Notes: generated by a model not told the origin, from the sequence alone. A DNA stretch of 64,000 nucleotides from JBDWFY01 sp965275915 (GCA_965275915.1 CBDHYI010000008.1:868001-932000); one strand, 5' to 3'. Counted from the stretch's first letter, positions 7,723 to 16,790 are shown. Made by a program: numbers and translations.

Positions 7723-8586
7723 TTGATCAGCGTTGACAATCTTGCGTTCACTTATCCCGGCGCTGCGTCGCCCACCCTGAGGGATTTGAATTTCGAGATC
7801 GAAAAAGGCGAGATATTCGGATTTCTCGGCCCTTCAGGCGCGGGAAAGTCGACGACCCAGAACATTCTTATCCGGCTCTTAAGCGGTTATCGAGGCAGCG
7901 CCCGGGTCATGGGAAAGGAGATCCAGTCCTGGGGACAGGATTACTTCGAGAATATCGGTGTTTCTTTCGAATTGCCGAACCATTACCTGAAGCTGTCTGC
8001 GCTTGAGAACCTGTCCTATTTCCGCTCACTCTATAACGGCAAGACCCTCGACCCCATGGACGTTCTTGGCCGGGTGGGGCTTGCCGATCAGGCTGACGAA
8101 CGGGTCGCCCGTTTTTCCAAGGGTATGAAGATCCGGCTGAATGTTGCCCGAAGCCTTCTTCATCGGCCCAAAATTCTGTTTCTGGACGAGCCGACAAGCG
8201 GACTTGATCCGGTCAATGCCGACCGGATCAGGCGGTTGATCCTCGATGTGCGCGCGGAGGGGACGACGGTCTTTGTCACCACGCACAACATGCAACTGGC
8301 CGACGATCTGTGCGACCGTGTGGCATTTATCAATGACGGCGAACTGGCGGCGATAGAGACGCCGTCGGTGCTGAAGAAACAGCATGGCCGGCGGGTCGTT
8401 CGAGTCGAATACCGCACCAAAACCGATGACCTTGCGATCGGGGAGTTTCCGCTCGACGGGCTTGGCGAAAACATCGACTTTCTTAAGTTGATCAAGGGGC
8501 AGAACCGGATTGAGACGCTGCACTCCGAGGAGGCCACTCTGGACCGGATTTTCATCAAGGTGACCGGCAGCGAGCTGACGCCATGA
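7723..8586 (+). CDS. ABC-2 type exporter ATP-binding protein
   Basis: Cytoplasmic ATPase subunit of an ABC exporter. TTG at 7723 is preferred: GGGAAGGG lies 6-13 bases before it and translation then begins MISVDNLAFTYPG, as the family does. An ATG at 7675 adds 16 unrelated residues. Walker A GPSGAGKS is at residues 36-43, the signature is FSKGM (variant of LSGGQ), Walker B is ILFLDEPTSGLDP and the switch His is in TTHN. The signature variant SKGM is common in ABC-2 exporters of the DrrA/fluoroquinolone type. 287 residues. The last codons overlap the next gene (ATGA), so translation is coupled with the permease. Confidence 0.92.
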   Translation: MISVDNLAFTYPGAASPTLRDLNFEIEKGEIFGFLGPSGAGKSTTQNILIRLLSGYRGSARVMGKEIQSWGQDYFENIGVSFELPNHYLKLSALENLSYFRSLYNGKTLDPMDVLGRVGLADQADERVARFSKGMKIRLNVARSLLHRPKILFLDEPTSGLDPVNADRIRRLILDVRAEGTTVFVTTHNMQLADDLCDRVAFINDGELAAIETPSVLKKQHGRRVVRVEYRTKTDDLAIGEFPLDGLGENIDFLKLIKGQNRIETLHSEEATLDRIFIKVTGSELTP

Positions 8587-9302
8587 GCCGGGTCAGTGCC
8601 AGCATCAGAACCGACTTTCAGGTTCAGGTCCGCAACAATCTCTATGCGACCGGCATCATCGTCTCGGCGATTCTGGCCGTCGCGATGGCTTATCTTGCAC
8701 GACCTGATCAGATGCCTGTTGTCGCGGCTGCGACCCTGATTTTGATCGCCGGAGGGTCGACGCTGCTTTATGTCGGCGCGATGATTATCTTTGAAAAGGA
8801 TGAGGGAACAGTGCGGGCGCTGACCGTATCGCCCGTCAGATCATGGGAATATCTGGGATCCAAGGTTGTGACACTTACCCTCATTGCGACTGTGGAAACA
8901 GTGATCATCATCGGCGGTGCGATGCTGATTCTGGGGTCCGGTGCGAGCGTTCCGAATATTCCTTTGCTGATACTTGCGACCTGGGCCATGGGCGCGCTCT
9001 ACACGCTGATCGGGGTCGTTCTGGTGGTCCGCTTCCGGTCAATCACCGACTTTCTCGTTCCGCTCAGCTTCATCGCAACGCTCTTACAGGTGCCGTTTTT
9101 CTACTTTCTGGGCATCTTCTCTCATCCGGCACTGCTGGCGATCCCCACCGGCGCACCGGCTATGATTCTCTGGGGGGCCTACTACCCCCTGACCGTGTGG
9201 GAGTGGATCTACGCGCTGGGATATACGACAGTATTGCTGATCGCTCTGTCCTTGTGGGCCAATGCGTCCTTCAAGCGGCATATCGTCGGATCCGCGGAGT
9301 AA
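8583..9302 (+). CDS. ABC-2 exporter permease, first subunit
   Basis: Membrane protein of 239 residues with six predicted helices: near 22-40, 48-70, 95-125, 130-150, 160-180 and 205-230. The segment FEKDEGTVRALTVSPV between helices 2 and 3 matches the coupling helix region of ABC-2 permeases (E..GT...L...P). Its ATG overlaps the ATPase stop codon and the next permease starts five bases after its own stop, so the three proteins probably form one complex with two different permeases. The arrangement resembles three-gene fluoroquinolone export systems of actinobacteria; substrate here is unknown. Confidence 0.88.
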   Translation: MSRVSASIRTDFQVQVRNNLYATGIIVSAILAVAMAYLARPDQMPVVAAATLILIAGGSTLLYVGAMIIFEKDEGTVRALTVSPVRSWEYLGSKVVTLTLIATVETVIIIGGAMLILGSGASVPNIPLLILATWAMGALYTLIGVVLVVRFRSITDFLVPLSFIATLLQVPFFYFLGIFSHPALLAIPTGAPAMILWGAYYPLTVWEWIYALGYTTVLLIALSLWANASFKRHIVGSAE

Positions 9303-9306
9303 AATC

Positions 9307-10089
9307 ATGGCCGAGAGTGCATCTTCCGGTTCAGCCATCGCGTTACTTGGCCGGTTTGTCCTCAATGATTTGCGGCTGATCCGGCGCGACAGATTTCTGG
9401 TGATGATGGCTGCAATGGGCCTGTTCATCGCCGTCCTGATGCGCTTTTTGCTGCCCTGGGCCGATACCTATCTGGCCGAAGCCGGTCTTCTGCCTGGGGA
9501 AACGGTGCAAACCCGGCTGTCTGACTATTTTCCGCTGTTGGTCAGCTTTATCGGACTTCTTCAAAGCAGCCTTCTGTCCGGCGCGATCTTCGGGTTCGTC
9601 TTCCTGGATGAAAAGGACGGACATACGTTGGAGGCCATTCGGGTCACACCGGTTCCGTTCACGACGTTCGTGGCGGTTCGTCTGTTCGTTCCGACAGTCG
9701 TCGCCTGGGGGCTTTCGGTTGTGATGATCCTGATCATGGATCAGGCACCGGTTTCATTTTGGCAACTGGTGATGATCGCTGCGGGGGCCAGTCTGTTTGC
9801 GCCGGTCGTGGTTCTGTTTTATGCGATTGCGGCTGAAAACAAGGTGCAGGGATTTGCGATGGCGAAATTCGTCGCGATTTCCGGCTGGATTATCCTTGGC
9901 GGCTGGTTTGTTCCGGAGCCCTACCAGTGGCTCTGCACCCTCTTTCCGCCTTTCCTTGCTCACAAGGCCTACTGGTTGGCCGAAGCCGGAGACGGCACCT
10001 GGGGACCGGTGCTCGTTGCGGGTATTTTTTATCAGCTTGCGGTGATTGCCATGATGGAAAAAGGCTTCCGTCTCCGGTTGGCAAAATAA
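9307..10089 (+). CDS. ABC-2 exporter permease, second subunit
   Basis: Second permease, 260 residues from ATG 9307, about six membrane segments. It has the same landmark as its partner, FLDEKDGHTLEAIRVTPVP, between helices 2 and 3, so the two arose from one ancestor. An upstream in-frame start at 9262 would overlap the previous gene by 41 bases and has no advantage. It ends 78 bases before the bicupin gene. Confidence 0.88.
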   Translation: MAESASSGSAIALLGRFVLNDLRLIRRDRFLVMMAAMGLFIAVLMRFLLPWADTYLAEAGLLPGETVQTRLSDYFPLLVSFIGLLQSSLLSGAIFGFVFLDEKDGHTLEAIRVTPVPFTTFVAVRLFVPTVVAWGLSVVMILIMDQAPVSFWQLVMIAAGASLFAPVVVLFYAIAAENKVQGFAMAKFVAISGWIILGGWFVPEPYQWLCTLFPPFLAHKAYWLAEAGDGTWGPVLVAGIFYQLAVIAMMEKGFRLRLAK

Positions 10090-10166
10090 CGTGAACGCGC
10101 TGGCATCATGTCCGGCCCTGTCCTATTGTGTCGCGAAAAGGCAAGTCGCACGAAGAGGTTGAGCTC

Positions 10167-10943
10167 TTGAGACAGAAATTAGGGGAAACACGATCATCGA
10201 TCAGAGACAGACATGCGCTGATGTCTCCAGACAGCTTTGAGCCGACAACGCTTCCCAACTGGAAAAATACCGAGATTGTTGTCGTCATCTCCCCGCAGAT
10301 GGGGGCTGCTTTCAGCGAGTACTTTGCCACATTATCGGACAGCAGCATGGGCCGCCCGTCTTATGTCGAGGGAACCGAACGCTTCTTTTTCGTGCTGGAT
10401 GGACAGGTGGTGCTCAAGGCGGACGGGCAGACACATGAACTGAAAGCCGAGGGATATGCGTTTCTGCCTGCCGGAACAGATCATGAAATTTCCGCGCAAA
10501 GTCATGCGCGGATTGTCGTGCTCGAACGCACCTATGGGGACCTGCCCGGGCATCGGGACCAGCCGCAGATCATTGTCGGCAGCACGCTCGCTATCACAAG
10601 CGGTCCGCTCAAGGGCGATGAGAGCCTGCAGTTGAAGAAGCTGATGCCGGAGGACGAGCGCTACGATTTTGAATTCAACACCATGGAATTCGAACCTGGC
10701 GCTTCACTTGCCTATGTCGAAACCCATTTCATGGAACACGGTTTGCTGATGCTGGATGGCGGTGGCGTTTACCGGCTGGATGGCAGTTGGTACTCCGTTG
10801 AGAAAGGCGATGTGATCTGGATGGGGCCGTTCTGTGCCCAGTGGTTCGGCGCGATCGGCAAGACGAATGCGCGCTATCTGATCTACAAGAACTGGAACCG
10901 CGACCCCCTCGATCCGGTATCGAACAGACAAAGCCAGGGCTGA
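10167..10943 (+). CDS. allE: (S)-ureidoglycine aminohydrolase-like bicupin
   Basis: Manganese-dependent enzyme that releases ammonia from (S)-ureidoglycine to form (S)-ureidoglycolate in purine catabolism. TTG 10167 is chosen because AGAGG lies 8 bases upstream and the reading then starts RQKLGETRSSIRDRHALMSP, in line with known homologues (family N-terminus about 30 residues before the L..P.W.N region). A GTG at 10128 would add 13 residues. The C-terminal cupin keeps the metal and substrate set: ETHFMEHGLLMLDGGGVYRL (E, H, H) and GPFCAQWF (Gln), followed by RYLIYKNWNRD. 258 residues, normal length. Ureidoglycolate lyase follows after six bases, which strongly supports the assignment. Confidence 0.88.
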   Translation: MRQKLGETRSSIRDRHALMSPDSFEPTTLPNWKNTEIVVVISPQMGAAFSEYFATLSDSSMGRPSYVEGTERFFFVLDGQVVLKADGQTHELKAEGYAFLPAGTDHEISAQSHARIVVLERTYGDLPGHRDQPQIIVGSTLAITSGPLKGDESLQLKKLMPEDERYDFEFNTMEFEPGASLAYVETHFMEHGLLMLDGGGVYRLDGSWYSVEKGDVIWMGPFCAQWFGAIGKTNARYLIYKNWNRDPLDPVSNRQSQG

Positions 10944-10948
10944 TCACG

Positions 10949-11440
10949 GTGCGAAGTATCCCGATAAGACCTATGACTGCAAAAGCGTTTGCGCCGTTTG
11001 GAGAGCTAATTGATTTTGATCGACCGCCGGAATTCACCATCAACAACGGCATGTGCGATCGGTACCATTATCTCGCAAAAGCAGATGCGATCGGAAACGG
11101 CGCTCATCCGATTATCTCGCTAGGAAGAGCCAGGCCATATCAGCTGCCGTTGCGACTTGAAATGATGGAGCGGCATCCTCTTGGCAGTCAGGCGTTTATT
11201 CCGCTGTCACCCAGATCTTTCCTTGTTGTTGTGGCCCCGGATGATGATGACAAGCCGGGCGAACCTTTGGCACTGCTAACGCAGCCGGGACAGGGCGTAA
11301 ACTACTATGCCAATACTTGGCATGCCGTTTTGACACCGCTGGATCGGGAAACGGATTTTGTCATTGTAGATCGATTTGGAGACGGAGATAATCTTGAGGA
11401 ATTCTTCTTTTCAGATCCTTACATGATCATCAACGTCTAA
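10949..11440 (+). CDS. allA: Ureidoglycolate lyase
   Basis: Splits (S)-ureidoglycolate into glyoxylate and urea, the step after the preceding enzyme. GTG 10949 gives 163 residues, matching the family (about 160), and starts RSIPIRPMTAKAFAPFGELID, the conserved N-terminus. Other landmarks: INNGMCDRYHYLA, MMERHPLGSQAFIPL, and QPGQGVNYYANTWHAVLTPL, in which the His of W-H is conserved. AGGG lies about 10 bases before the start. It closes the operon-like run that began at 6986; the dipeptidase gene faces it and ends 10 bases away. Confidence 0.93.
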   Translation: MRSIPIRPMTAKAFAPFGELIDFDRPPEFTINNGMCDRYHYLAKADAIGNGAHPIISLGRARPYQLPLRLEMMERHPLGSQAFIPLSPRSFLVVVAPDDDDKPGEPLALLTQPGQGVNYYANTWHAVLTPLDRETDFVIVDRFGDGDNLEEFFFSDPYMIINV

Positions 11441-11450
11441 ATCAGTCCGT

Positions 11451-12503
11451 TCACTTCCAGGTCTTTCTCAAGACGCGCATCCAGTTCCGATAACAGATTT
11501 TCTCAATCAGCGTATCGGAATATCCGTTATCGGCCATTGCTTGCCGTATGACCGGCAAGCCGTTCGCATCGGCCAGATCATTCGGCACAGTCGCGCCGTC
11601 AAAATCCGAACCGAAGCCGACGCGGTCTTCACCGACAATGCCGATAAGATGATCCAGGTGTCTGATCATCTGAGAGAGCGGAACGTCAGGATCCATCTTG
11701 CCGTCTTCGCGCAGGAAGGCAGGCGCGAAATTCAGTCCGATCATGCCGTCACTCTCTGCGATTGCCTGAAGCTGCCTGTCGGTCAGGTTGCGAACGTGCG
11801 GACACAGCGCATGTGCGTTTGAATGCGTTGCCACCAGCGGTGCGTCACTGAGCTCGGCGACGTCCCAAAAGCCGGCTTCGTTCAGATGCGACAAATCGAT
11901 CAAAAGACCCAGTTCATTGCATTTTTTCACAAAGCGCTTGCCGTCATCCGTCAGTCTACCTCCAACATCGGGACCGGAGGGAAAACGGAATGGCACGCCC
12001 TCGCCATAGATTGTCGGTCTGCTCCAGACCGGACCGATTGACCGCAGACCGGCGCGCCAAAGGACATCGAGCGCATGAAAGTCCGGGTCGATCGCTTCGG
12101 CCCCTTCCATATGAAGGATGGCGGCCAGCCGTTCTCCCGATGCCAGACAGCCTTCGATCTCATCGACCTTTGTGCAGATTCGAACAGCGCCCAACTGCTC
12201 CAGCCGATTGAGGATCGCGACCTGTGCCATTGCAACGGTCAGCGCGTCGGTCTGCGGAACCGGATCGGGCAGCGGCAGATCATAAGGCGGTGCCGCCATC
12301 GCCTCAAGGACCGCGTCGATATCTTCAACGACCGGAATCCAAACGGCAAAGAACCCGCCCGCCAGGCCGCCGGCTTTTGCTTTTGGCACATCGATATGAC
12401 CGTCTTGTCCGTCGAGAAACCCCTGCGTTTCGGTCAGGCCGCCTGCCTCGTAAAGCCGGGTCAGAACATCGTTGTGGCCATCAAATATTGGCGGAGTGTT
12501 CAT
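11451..12503 (-). CDS. Membrane-dipeptidase-type M19 peptidase
   Basis: Zinc-dependent dipeptidase of family M19 (renal dipeptidase fold), cleaving dipeptides and sometimes D-amino acid-containing substrates. 350 residues. Metal ligands appear in order: DGHNDV (H.D), the bridging Glu in HMEGAEAI, LIDLSHLNEAGFWDV (His), VATHSNAHAL (His) and VGFGSDFDG (Asp). No signal peptide, so it is cytoplasmic. It faces the ureide operon from the other strand and is divergent from the alpha/beta hydrolase at 12725; the 221 bp between the two starts should hold both promoters, though I see no clear operator. Confidence 0.9.
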   Translation of the reverse strand: MNTPPIFDGHNDVLTRLYEAGGLTETQGFLDGQDGHIDVPKAKAGGLAGGFFAVWIPVVEDIDAVLEAMAAPPYDLPLPDPVPQTDALTVAMAQVAILNRLEQLGAVRICTKVDEIEGCLASGERLAAILHMEGAEAIDPDFHALDVLWRAGLRSIGPVWSRPTIYGEGVPFRFPSGPDVGGRLTDDGKRFVKKCNELGLLIDLSHLNEAGFWDVAELSDAPLVATHSNAHALCPHVRNLTDRQLQAIAESDGMIGLNFAPAFLREDGKMDPDVPLSQMIRHLDHLIGIVGEDRVGFGSDFDGATVPNDLADANGLPVIRQAMADNGYSDTLIEKICYRNWMRVLRKTWK

Positions 12504-12724
12504 GAAATCATATCCTCAAAGAACAAAGTTGACGGTGTGCTCCAGCAATAGCTGATCCGGTGCAATTTAATAGTGTAGATTTCGTAAGTATGTTGAAGGC
12601 GATTGGGCGATGGCCGATGTGAAGCTGATCACTGTGATCGTCCATCTGAGCGAACCGAAAGCACGTCATGTCCGTAGTCAGACCAGAAAGATGAGGATTG
12701 GCTGAGTTGCTCGGAGGATTGGAC

Positions 12725-13702
12725 ATGTCGTTGGCGCTAAAGGGCTTGTTTGGCGTGGGCGTGCTTTTGGCGGGCCTCGGCATCTATACAGGTATTGCGA
12801 CCTGGCGTGTCGAAAATGCTTTTCCACCGCTTGGCAAATTCGTTGATGTGGCCAGCGGGCGTCTTCATTATGTTGATGTGGGGGAGGGGCGGCCGATCGT
12901 GCTCCTGCATGGTGCAAGTGCTTCCTTGAGAGATTTTCACGCCAGTATACTCCCTGAACTTTCCAAGACCCGTCGTGTCATTGCCTTTGATCGGCCCGGT
13001 TATGGCTATAGCGAGAGGAATTCGGACGCTTGGCTGAGCCCTGCGAAGCAGGCGGCGATCATACGGGAAGCGCTGCAGAAAATTGGCGTCGAGCAGCCTG
13101 TGATCGTTGGCCATTCGTGGGCCGGGTCCGTGGTTTTGGCTTACCTCCTGGACTATCAGCAGGATGTGTCCGGTGCTGTTCTTCTGGCCGGAGCGGCGCA
13201 TTCTTGGACGACTGGAGTTGCCTGGTCGGTCAAAGTTGCCGGTATCCCTGTCATTGGGAAGGTTTTCAGCTCCACAATCGTGTTCCCGGCCGGTCAGCTG
13301 TTGCTTAATTCCGCCGTAATGAATGTGTTTTCGCCGGAAACGCCGCCGAAAAGGTATCTTGAACGAACCGGCGCCATCCTTGCGGTGCGGCCGGGCGCCT
13401 TTCAGGCCAGTGCGGAAGATGTCCGCAATCTCAGCGGCTTTCTTGAAACTCAGGAGCGCCTTTATGACCGGATCAAGGCGCCTCTTTTGCTCGTGACGGG
13501 AGAGAAGGATACGATTGTGCCGGCCTGGAATCATGCGGATCGGTTGGCCGGGCGTCTTCCGCATGCACAGCAGGTGGAACTGGAGGGGGCGGGGCACGCT
13601 CTGCACCACAGCCGTGAGAATGACGTGATCAGGCTTATCGACGACTTTGTAGCGGGTGTTTCTCCCAAGTCATCGCGCGCCGCCGATGCGAGGCTGGAAT
13701 GA
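12725..13702 (+). CDS. Alpha/beta hydrolase, membrane-anchored N-terminus
   Basis: Serine hydrolase of 325 residues. ATG 12725 is supported by GGAGG at 12713-12717. Residues about 5-25 form a hydrophobic segment that looks like an uncleaved anchor (ALKGLFGVGVLLAGLGIYTG). The hydrolase domain has the oxyanion region VLLHGASAS, FDRPGYGYSERN, the nucleophile elbow GHSWAGS (Ser with Trp inside the motif), the acid in TGEKDTIVP and the His in GAGHALHHS. The GHSW elbow and the DRPG segment resemble haloalkane dehalogenase or epoxide hydrolase relatives, but the nucleophile is Ser, not Asp, so an esterase is likelier. The stop codon overlaps the start of the next gene (ATGA). Confidence 0.88.
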   Translation: MSLALKGLFGVGVLLAGLGIYTGIATWRVENAFPPLGKFVDVASGRLHYVDVGEGRPIVLLHGASASLRDFHASILPELSKTRRVIAFDRPGYGYSERNSDAWLSPAKQAAIIREALQKIGVEQPVIVGHSWAGSVVLAYLLDYQQDVSGAVLLAGAAHSWTTGVAWSVKVAGIPVIGKVFSSTIVFPAGQLLLNSAVMNVFSPETPPKRYLERTGAILAVRPGAFQASAEDVRNLSGFLETQERLYDRIKAPLLLVTGEKDTIVPAWNHADRLAGRLPHAQQVELEGAGHALHHSRENDVIRLIDDFVAGVSPKSSRAADARLE

Positions 13703-14880
13703 ACAGTCGGAATCCGTCCTTTGACGATCCTCACTTTCTGAACGCGCATATTCGCTCGATCCTTGCGTTTTACGAAGACCGTGTGGTCGATCGGGCCGGC
13801 GGTTTTTTTCATGCATTTCGCGATGACGGAACCATTTACGATCCAGGGCATCGTCATATCGTGAGTTCGACTCGGTTTGTGTTCAATTATGCGACCGCCC
13901 ATCGCCTCTATGGGACCCCTCATTATCGGGACTGGGTGCGGCATGGTCTGATGTTCCTTGAACAAAATCACCGGCGGCCGGAAGGGCACTTTGCCTGGGA
14001 GTTGCGCGATGGAACCATCAGCGACGGGCGGGCGATGGCTTACGGACATGCCTTTGTCATTCTGGCCGCTGCAAGTGCGGTCCGGGCCGGCGTTGAGGAA
14101 GCCGAACCGCTGATTGAAGAGGTTTGGGAAATTCTGGAAACGCACTTCTGGGACCCGGCCGGAAAGGCGTACGCGGATGAGCGCGATTCTTCATTAGAGC
14201 ATCTGAGCCCTTATCGGGGGCAGAACGCCAATATGCATCTGTGTGAAGCATTTTTGGAAGCGTGGAGAGCGACCGCTGCGGATCGCTATCTGGACCGTGC
14301 CCAGACGCTCGCGCGGAAGTTTGCTGTTACGTTGGCGGATCTCAACAGTGGTCTCATTTGGGAACATTACGATGCCGACTGGACGCCGGACTTCGAGTAT
14401 CATCGCCACAAGCCCGATGACCGTTTTAAACCGTGGGGTTTCCAGCCCGGTCATCAGGTGGAGTGGGCGAAGCTTCTGTTGCAGCTAAACGAGGATCGGC
14501 CTCTGGACTGGCTGACAGAGCGCGCAGCACTCCTTTATGACGGGGCAATGAAAAAAGGATGGGACCGGGAATTCGGCGGCCTGGTTTACGGATTCGCACC
14601 CGACGGTACATTTTGCAATACGGACAAGTATTTCTGGGTTCAGGCCGAAGCCATCGCAGCGGCCTGGCGCCTTTACCGGCTGACGGGCGATGATCGGTAT
14701 CGCAGCGATTATTATCGTTTATGGGACTGGAGCTGGCGCCATCTGATCGACCATGACCATGGCGCATGGTATCGCATTCGCCGCCGCGACGGTTCGAAGA
14801 TAGACGATCTGAAATCGCCGCCGGGAAAAACAGATTATCACACGCTCGGTGCCTGCTGGGATGTTCTGTCTCAGATGTGA
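13699..14880 (+). CDS. AGE-family sugar isomerase/epimerase
   Basis: Cytoplasmic alpha6/alpha6-barrel enzyme of the N-acylglucosamine 2-epimerase family, 393 residues. The family includes mannose isomerase, YihS-type aldose-ketose isomerase and cellobiose epimerase. Conserved segments: SSTRFVFNYATA, YGHAFVILAAASA, GQNANMHLCEAFLEAW, FQPGHQVEWAKLLL and KYFWVQAEAIAAAW, with the catalytic His candidates in NMHLCEA and GHQVEW. The lack of an ATP-binding motif (needed by renin-binding-type members) favours a simple mannose or related isomerase. It overlaps the upstream hydrolase by four bases and is probably co-translated with it. Confidence 0.88.
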   Translation: MNSRNPSFDDPHFLNAHIRSILAFYEDRVVDRAGGFFHAFRDDGTIYDPGHRHIVSSTRFVFNYATAHRLYGTPHYRDWVRHGLMFLEQNHRRPEGHFAWELRDGTISDGRAMAYGHAFVILAAASAVRAGVEEAEPLIEEVWEILETHFWDPAGKAYADERDSSLEHLSPYRGQNANMHLCEAFLEAWRATAADRYLDRAQTLARKFAVTLADLNSGLIWEHYDADWTPDFEYHRHKPDDRFKPWGFQPGHQVEWAKLLLQLNEDRPLDWLTERAALLYDGAMKKGWDREFGGLVYGFAPDGTFCNTDKYFWVQAEAIAAAWRLYRLTGDDRYRSDYYRLWDWSWRHLIDHDHGAWYRIRRRDGSKIDDLKSPPGKTDYHTLGACWDVLSQM

Positions 14881-15027
14881 GTTGGTCTGATGTCTTTTCA
14901 ACCGCAAAAACCGGCAAAAAATGTCAAGTGCCCGGCCTTGCGGACCACCGGGCACCGGGTTATTGCTTGAAGGGCTACCGTCTTTTTGGTCGGTATCAAT
15001 GCGGCAATCAAAAATCGAGGGTGAGTG

Positions 15028-15276
15028 ATGAAGGCTTTGGCACTAGCGCTTGTTGTGGCATTTGGTCTGGCGGCCTGCACAACGGCGGAGAAGACGGCGA
15101 CCGGAGCTGGCGTGGGTGCGGTCGTCGGTGCGGTGGCAACGGATAGCGTCGGCGGCGCGGTTGCGGGTGCGGCGATTGCCGGGTTCGGAACATTTCTTTT
15201 GGAAACGGCCGACGGACGCTGTCAGTATCGGAATTCCAGAGGAGAGGTCTATACCTCTCGCTGTCACTGGAGATAG
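15028..15276 (+). CDS. Small glycine-zipper lipoprotein
   Basis: An 82-residue protein with a lipoprotein signal (KALALALVVAFGLAAC; lipobox LAAC, Cys 17) followed by alternating Gly/Ala (GAGVGAVVGAVATDSVGGAVAGAAIAGFG), the glycine-zipper pattern of small outer-membrane lipoproteins, and a C-terminal DGRCQYRNSRGEVYTSRC with two Cys. ATG 15028 is preceded by GAGGGTGAGTG; the GTG at 15025 is less likely. Probably an envelope structural or stress protein; the exact role is unknown. The 147 bp upstream can hold its promoter. Confidence 0.8.
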   Translation: MKALALALVVAFGLAACTTAEKTATGAGVGAVVGAVATDSVGGAVAGAAIAGFGTFLLETADGRCQYRNSRGEVYTSRCHWR

Positions 15277-15311
15277 CGCGTCGCGCTACAGGCCGCTTTT
15301 CATAGAGAAGA

Positions 15312-15343
15312 GGCCGCATATGCGGCCCCTTCGGCAATTTTTT
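15312..15343. terminator. Possible terminator between convergent lipoprotein genes
   Basis: GGCCGC-ATAT-GCGGCC (15312-15327) followed after ten bases by a T-run (15338-15343). An alternative pairing GCCG with CGGC sits directly before the T-run. It lies between the stop codons of two convergent small genes, where a terminator is expected, but the geometry is not ideal. Confidence 0.4.
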
Positions 15344-15363
15344 ACAATAGAACTGATGTCAAA

Positions 15364-15546
15364 TTATTGGGCAGCCGGCTGCGTGGCGGTTCCCGATTCG
15401 GTGGCTGCTGTCGTTTGTTCACCCGTTTCGGGAACTGCGCTTTGTTGTTGAACCTGATCAGCGCTTCCTTCGGGGGTCTGTTCTGCGTTGCATGCGGCAA
15501 GGGCCAATAATGCAAGTGCGGAAAACGATGCAAGTACGCATTTCAT
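15364..15546 (-). CDS. Very small lipoprotein with Gln/Thr-rich tail
   Basis: A 60-residue product. MKCVLASFSALALLALAAC is a lipoprotein signal with lipobox LAAC, and the mature part NAEQTPEGSADQVQQQSAV and onward is made almost wholly of Ala, Gln, Thr, Glu and Ser, so it is likely disordered. GAGGAGAAACCAAT precedes ATG 15546, a strong ribosome site, which argues that this short frame is real. Function unknown. Confidence 0.7.
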   Translation of the reverse strand: MKCVLASFSALALLALAACNAEQTPEGSADQVQQQSAVPETGEQTTAATESGTATQPAAQ

Positions 15547-15974
15547 ATTGGTTTCTCCTCAGTTGCTGGCAACATCCTGTTCGTCGCCTCGGCCGCCGGA
15601 CGGATTTGAGACGAATTTCCGGCAACCAGAACCGAGGATGGTTCAATAAAATATAGTTTTTATTCCGATATTTGTTTGTTATTTGAAAGACTATTTCGTG
15701 ACATTAAAATAAAAATTCCAAACTTATAAATACCTTATTGAAATTTATTTGTCTCATCAATTCAAAATTTTGAGCAAAATTTAGCGTTGCCTCTTATTTT
15801 CATTTTAGCCACGCATTTGGTTTATTTCAGAGAGGAACCTGATGGTGGTTCAATACATGCGAGGGCTGCGGATTGACTCTGAAACACCCCCGGCGGCCCA
15901 CGACTTTGTAACTTGACCTCGCAAGGTGGCGCTTCCAAGCTGGATCAAACAAAACGAAAACGGGAGAGATTGAA
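15547..15974. other. AT-rich intergenic region with divergent promoters
   Basis: About 430 bases without a gene, strikingly AT-rich from 15645 to 15830 against the GC-rich surroundings. It separates the minus-strand small lipoprotein and the plus-strand cyclase gene, so it should hold promoters for both. I see no hairpin, operator dyad or conserved RNA element I can name. Confidence 0.5.
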
Positions 15975-16790
15975 ATGTGCGACGTCTGTGTCATGAACCG
16001 AGTGAAGGAAAAGATGCTGTCCCGCCGCAACTTCTTCAAAGGCGTTGCGGCTACCGGCGTTGCTGTTACAGCCGGCGCCACTGTTTCAGCCCCGGCTTTT
16101 GCCGCCGGGCAGGGGGCCGTTGACGATCTGACTTACACGATCAGCGCTGAATTTCCGACTTATCTGGGGCAACCGGGTTTTTCCGCCGAGCAGAAGTTCA
16201 ATTTCAAGGACAACGGTTTCAATCTGTTCCAATATACGATGAACGAGCATACGGGCACGCACATTGACGCGCCGCTGCATTTTTCTGCCGACGGTACATC
16301 GGTGGATGAAATTCCGGTGTCGGAACTGGTCGCCCCGCTCTGTGTCATCGATATCGCGGCAAAGGCGGCGGAGGACCCCGATGCGCTGGTGACACCCGAC
16401 GATCTCAAGGCGTGGATCGCAGCCAACGGAGATATTCCGGACAATGCCTGTGTGGCGATGCATTCCGGTTGGGGTGCGAAAGTCGATACCGACGACTATC
16501 GTGGCTTTGACGGAACCGCGCAGCACTATCCGGGTTTCCACGTGGAAGCTGCGACCATGCTGATGGAGGAAACCGGAGCGCGGTCGCTTGCCGTGGACAC
16601 GCTGTCGCTTGATCACGGCATATCGGCCGATTTCAAAACACATTACGCCTGGCTGCCGACAGGCCGCTTTGGTATCGAAAATCTGGCAAATCTCGATAAG
16701 GTGCCTTCCAGAGGAGCAACGCTGATCATCGGAGCGCCAAAGCATAAAGGCGGATCGGGCGGTCCGGCCCGCATTTTTGCCATGTATTGA
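15975..16790 (+). CDS. Tat-exported cyclase-family metal hydrolase (kynurenine formamidase-like)
   Basis: Periplasmic hydrolase of the cyclase/kynurenine formamidase family, 271 residues. The Tat motif is textbook: SRRNFFKG, hydrophobic stretch, then APAFA as cleavage site near residue 41. The start is ATG 15975 after CGGGAGAG; the n-region is long and opens with CDVC. The metal site HTGTHIDAPLHF (H..... H.D) is intact, with MHSGWG and GFHVEAATMLMEETGARSLAVDTLSLD further on, typical of the family. Substrate is unknown; members hydrolyse formamides, ring lactams or act on isatin. The PhyH gene follows after 43 bases on the same strand. Confidence 0.9.
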   Translation: MCDVCVMNRVKEKMLSRRNFFKGVAATGVAVTAGATVSAPAFAAGQGAVDDLTYTISAEFPTYLGQPGFSAEQKFNFKDNGFNLFQYTMNEHTGTHIDAPLHFSADGTSVDEIPVSELVAPLCVIDIAAKAAEDPDALVTPDDLKAWIAANGDIPDNACVAMHSGWGAKVDTDDYRGFDGTAQHYPGFHVEAATMLMEETGARSLAVDTLSLDHGISADFKTHYAWLPTGRFGIENLANLDKVPSRGATLIIGAPKHKGGSGGPARIFAMY

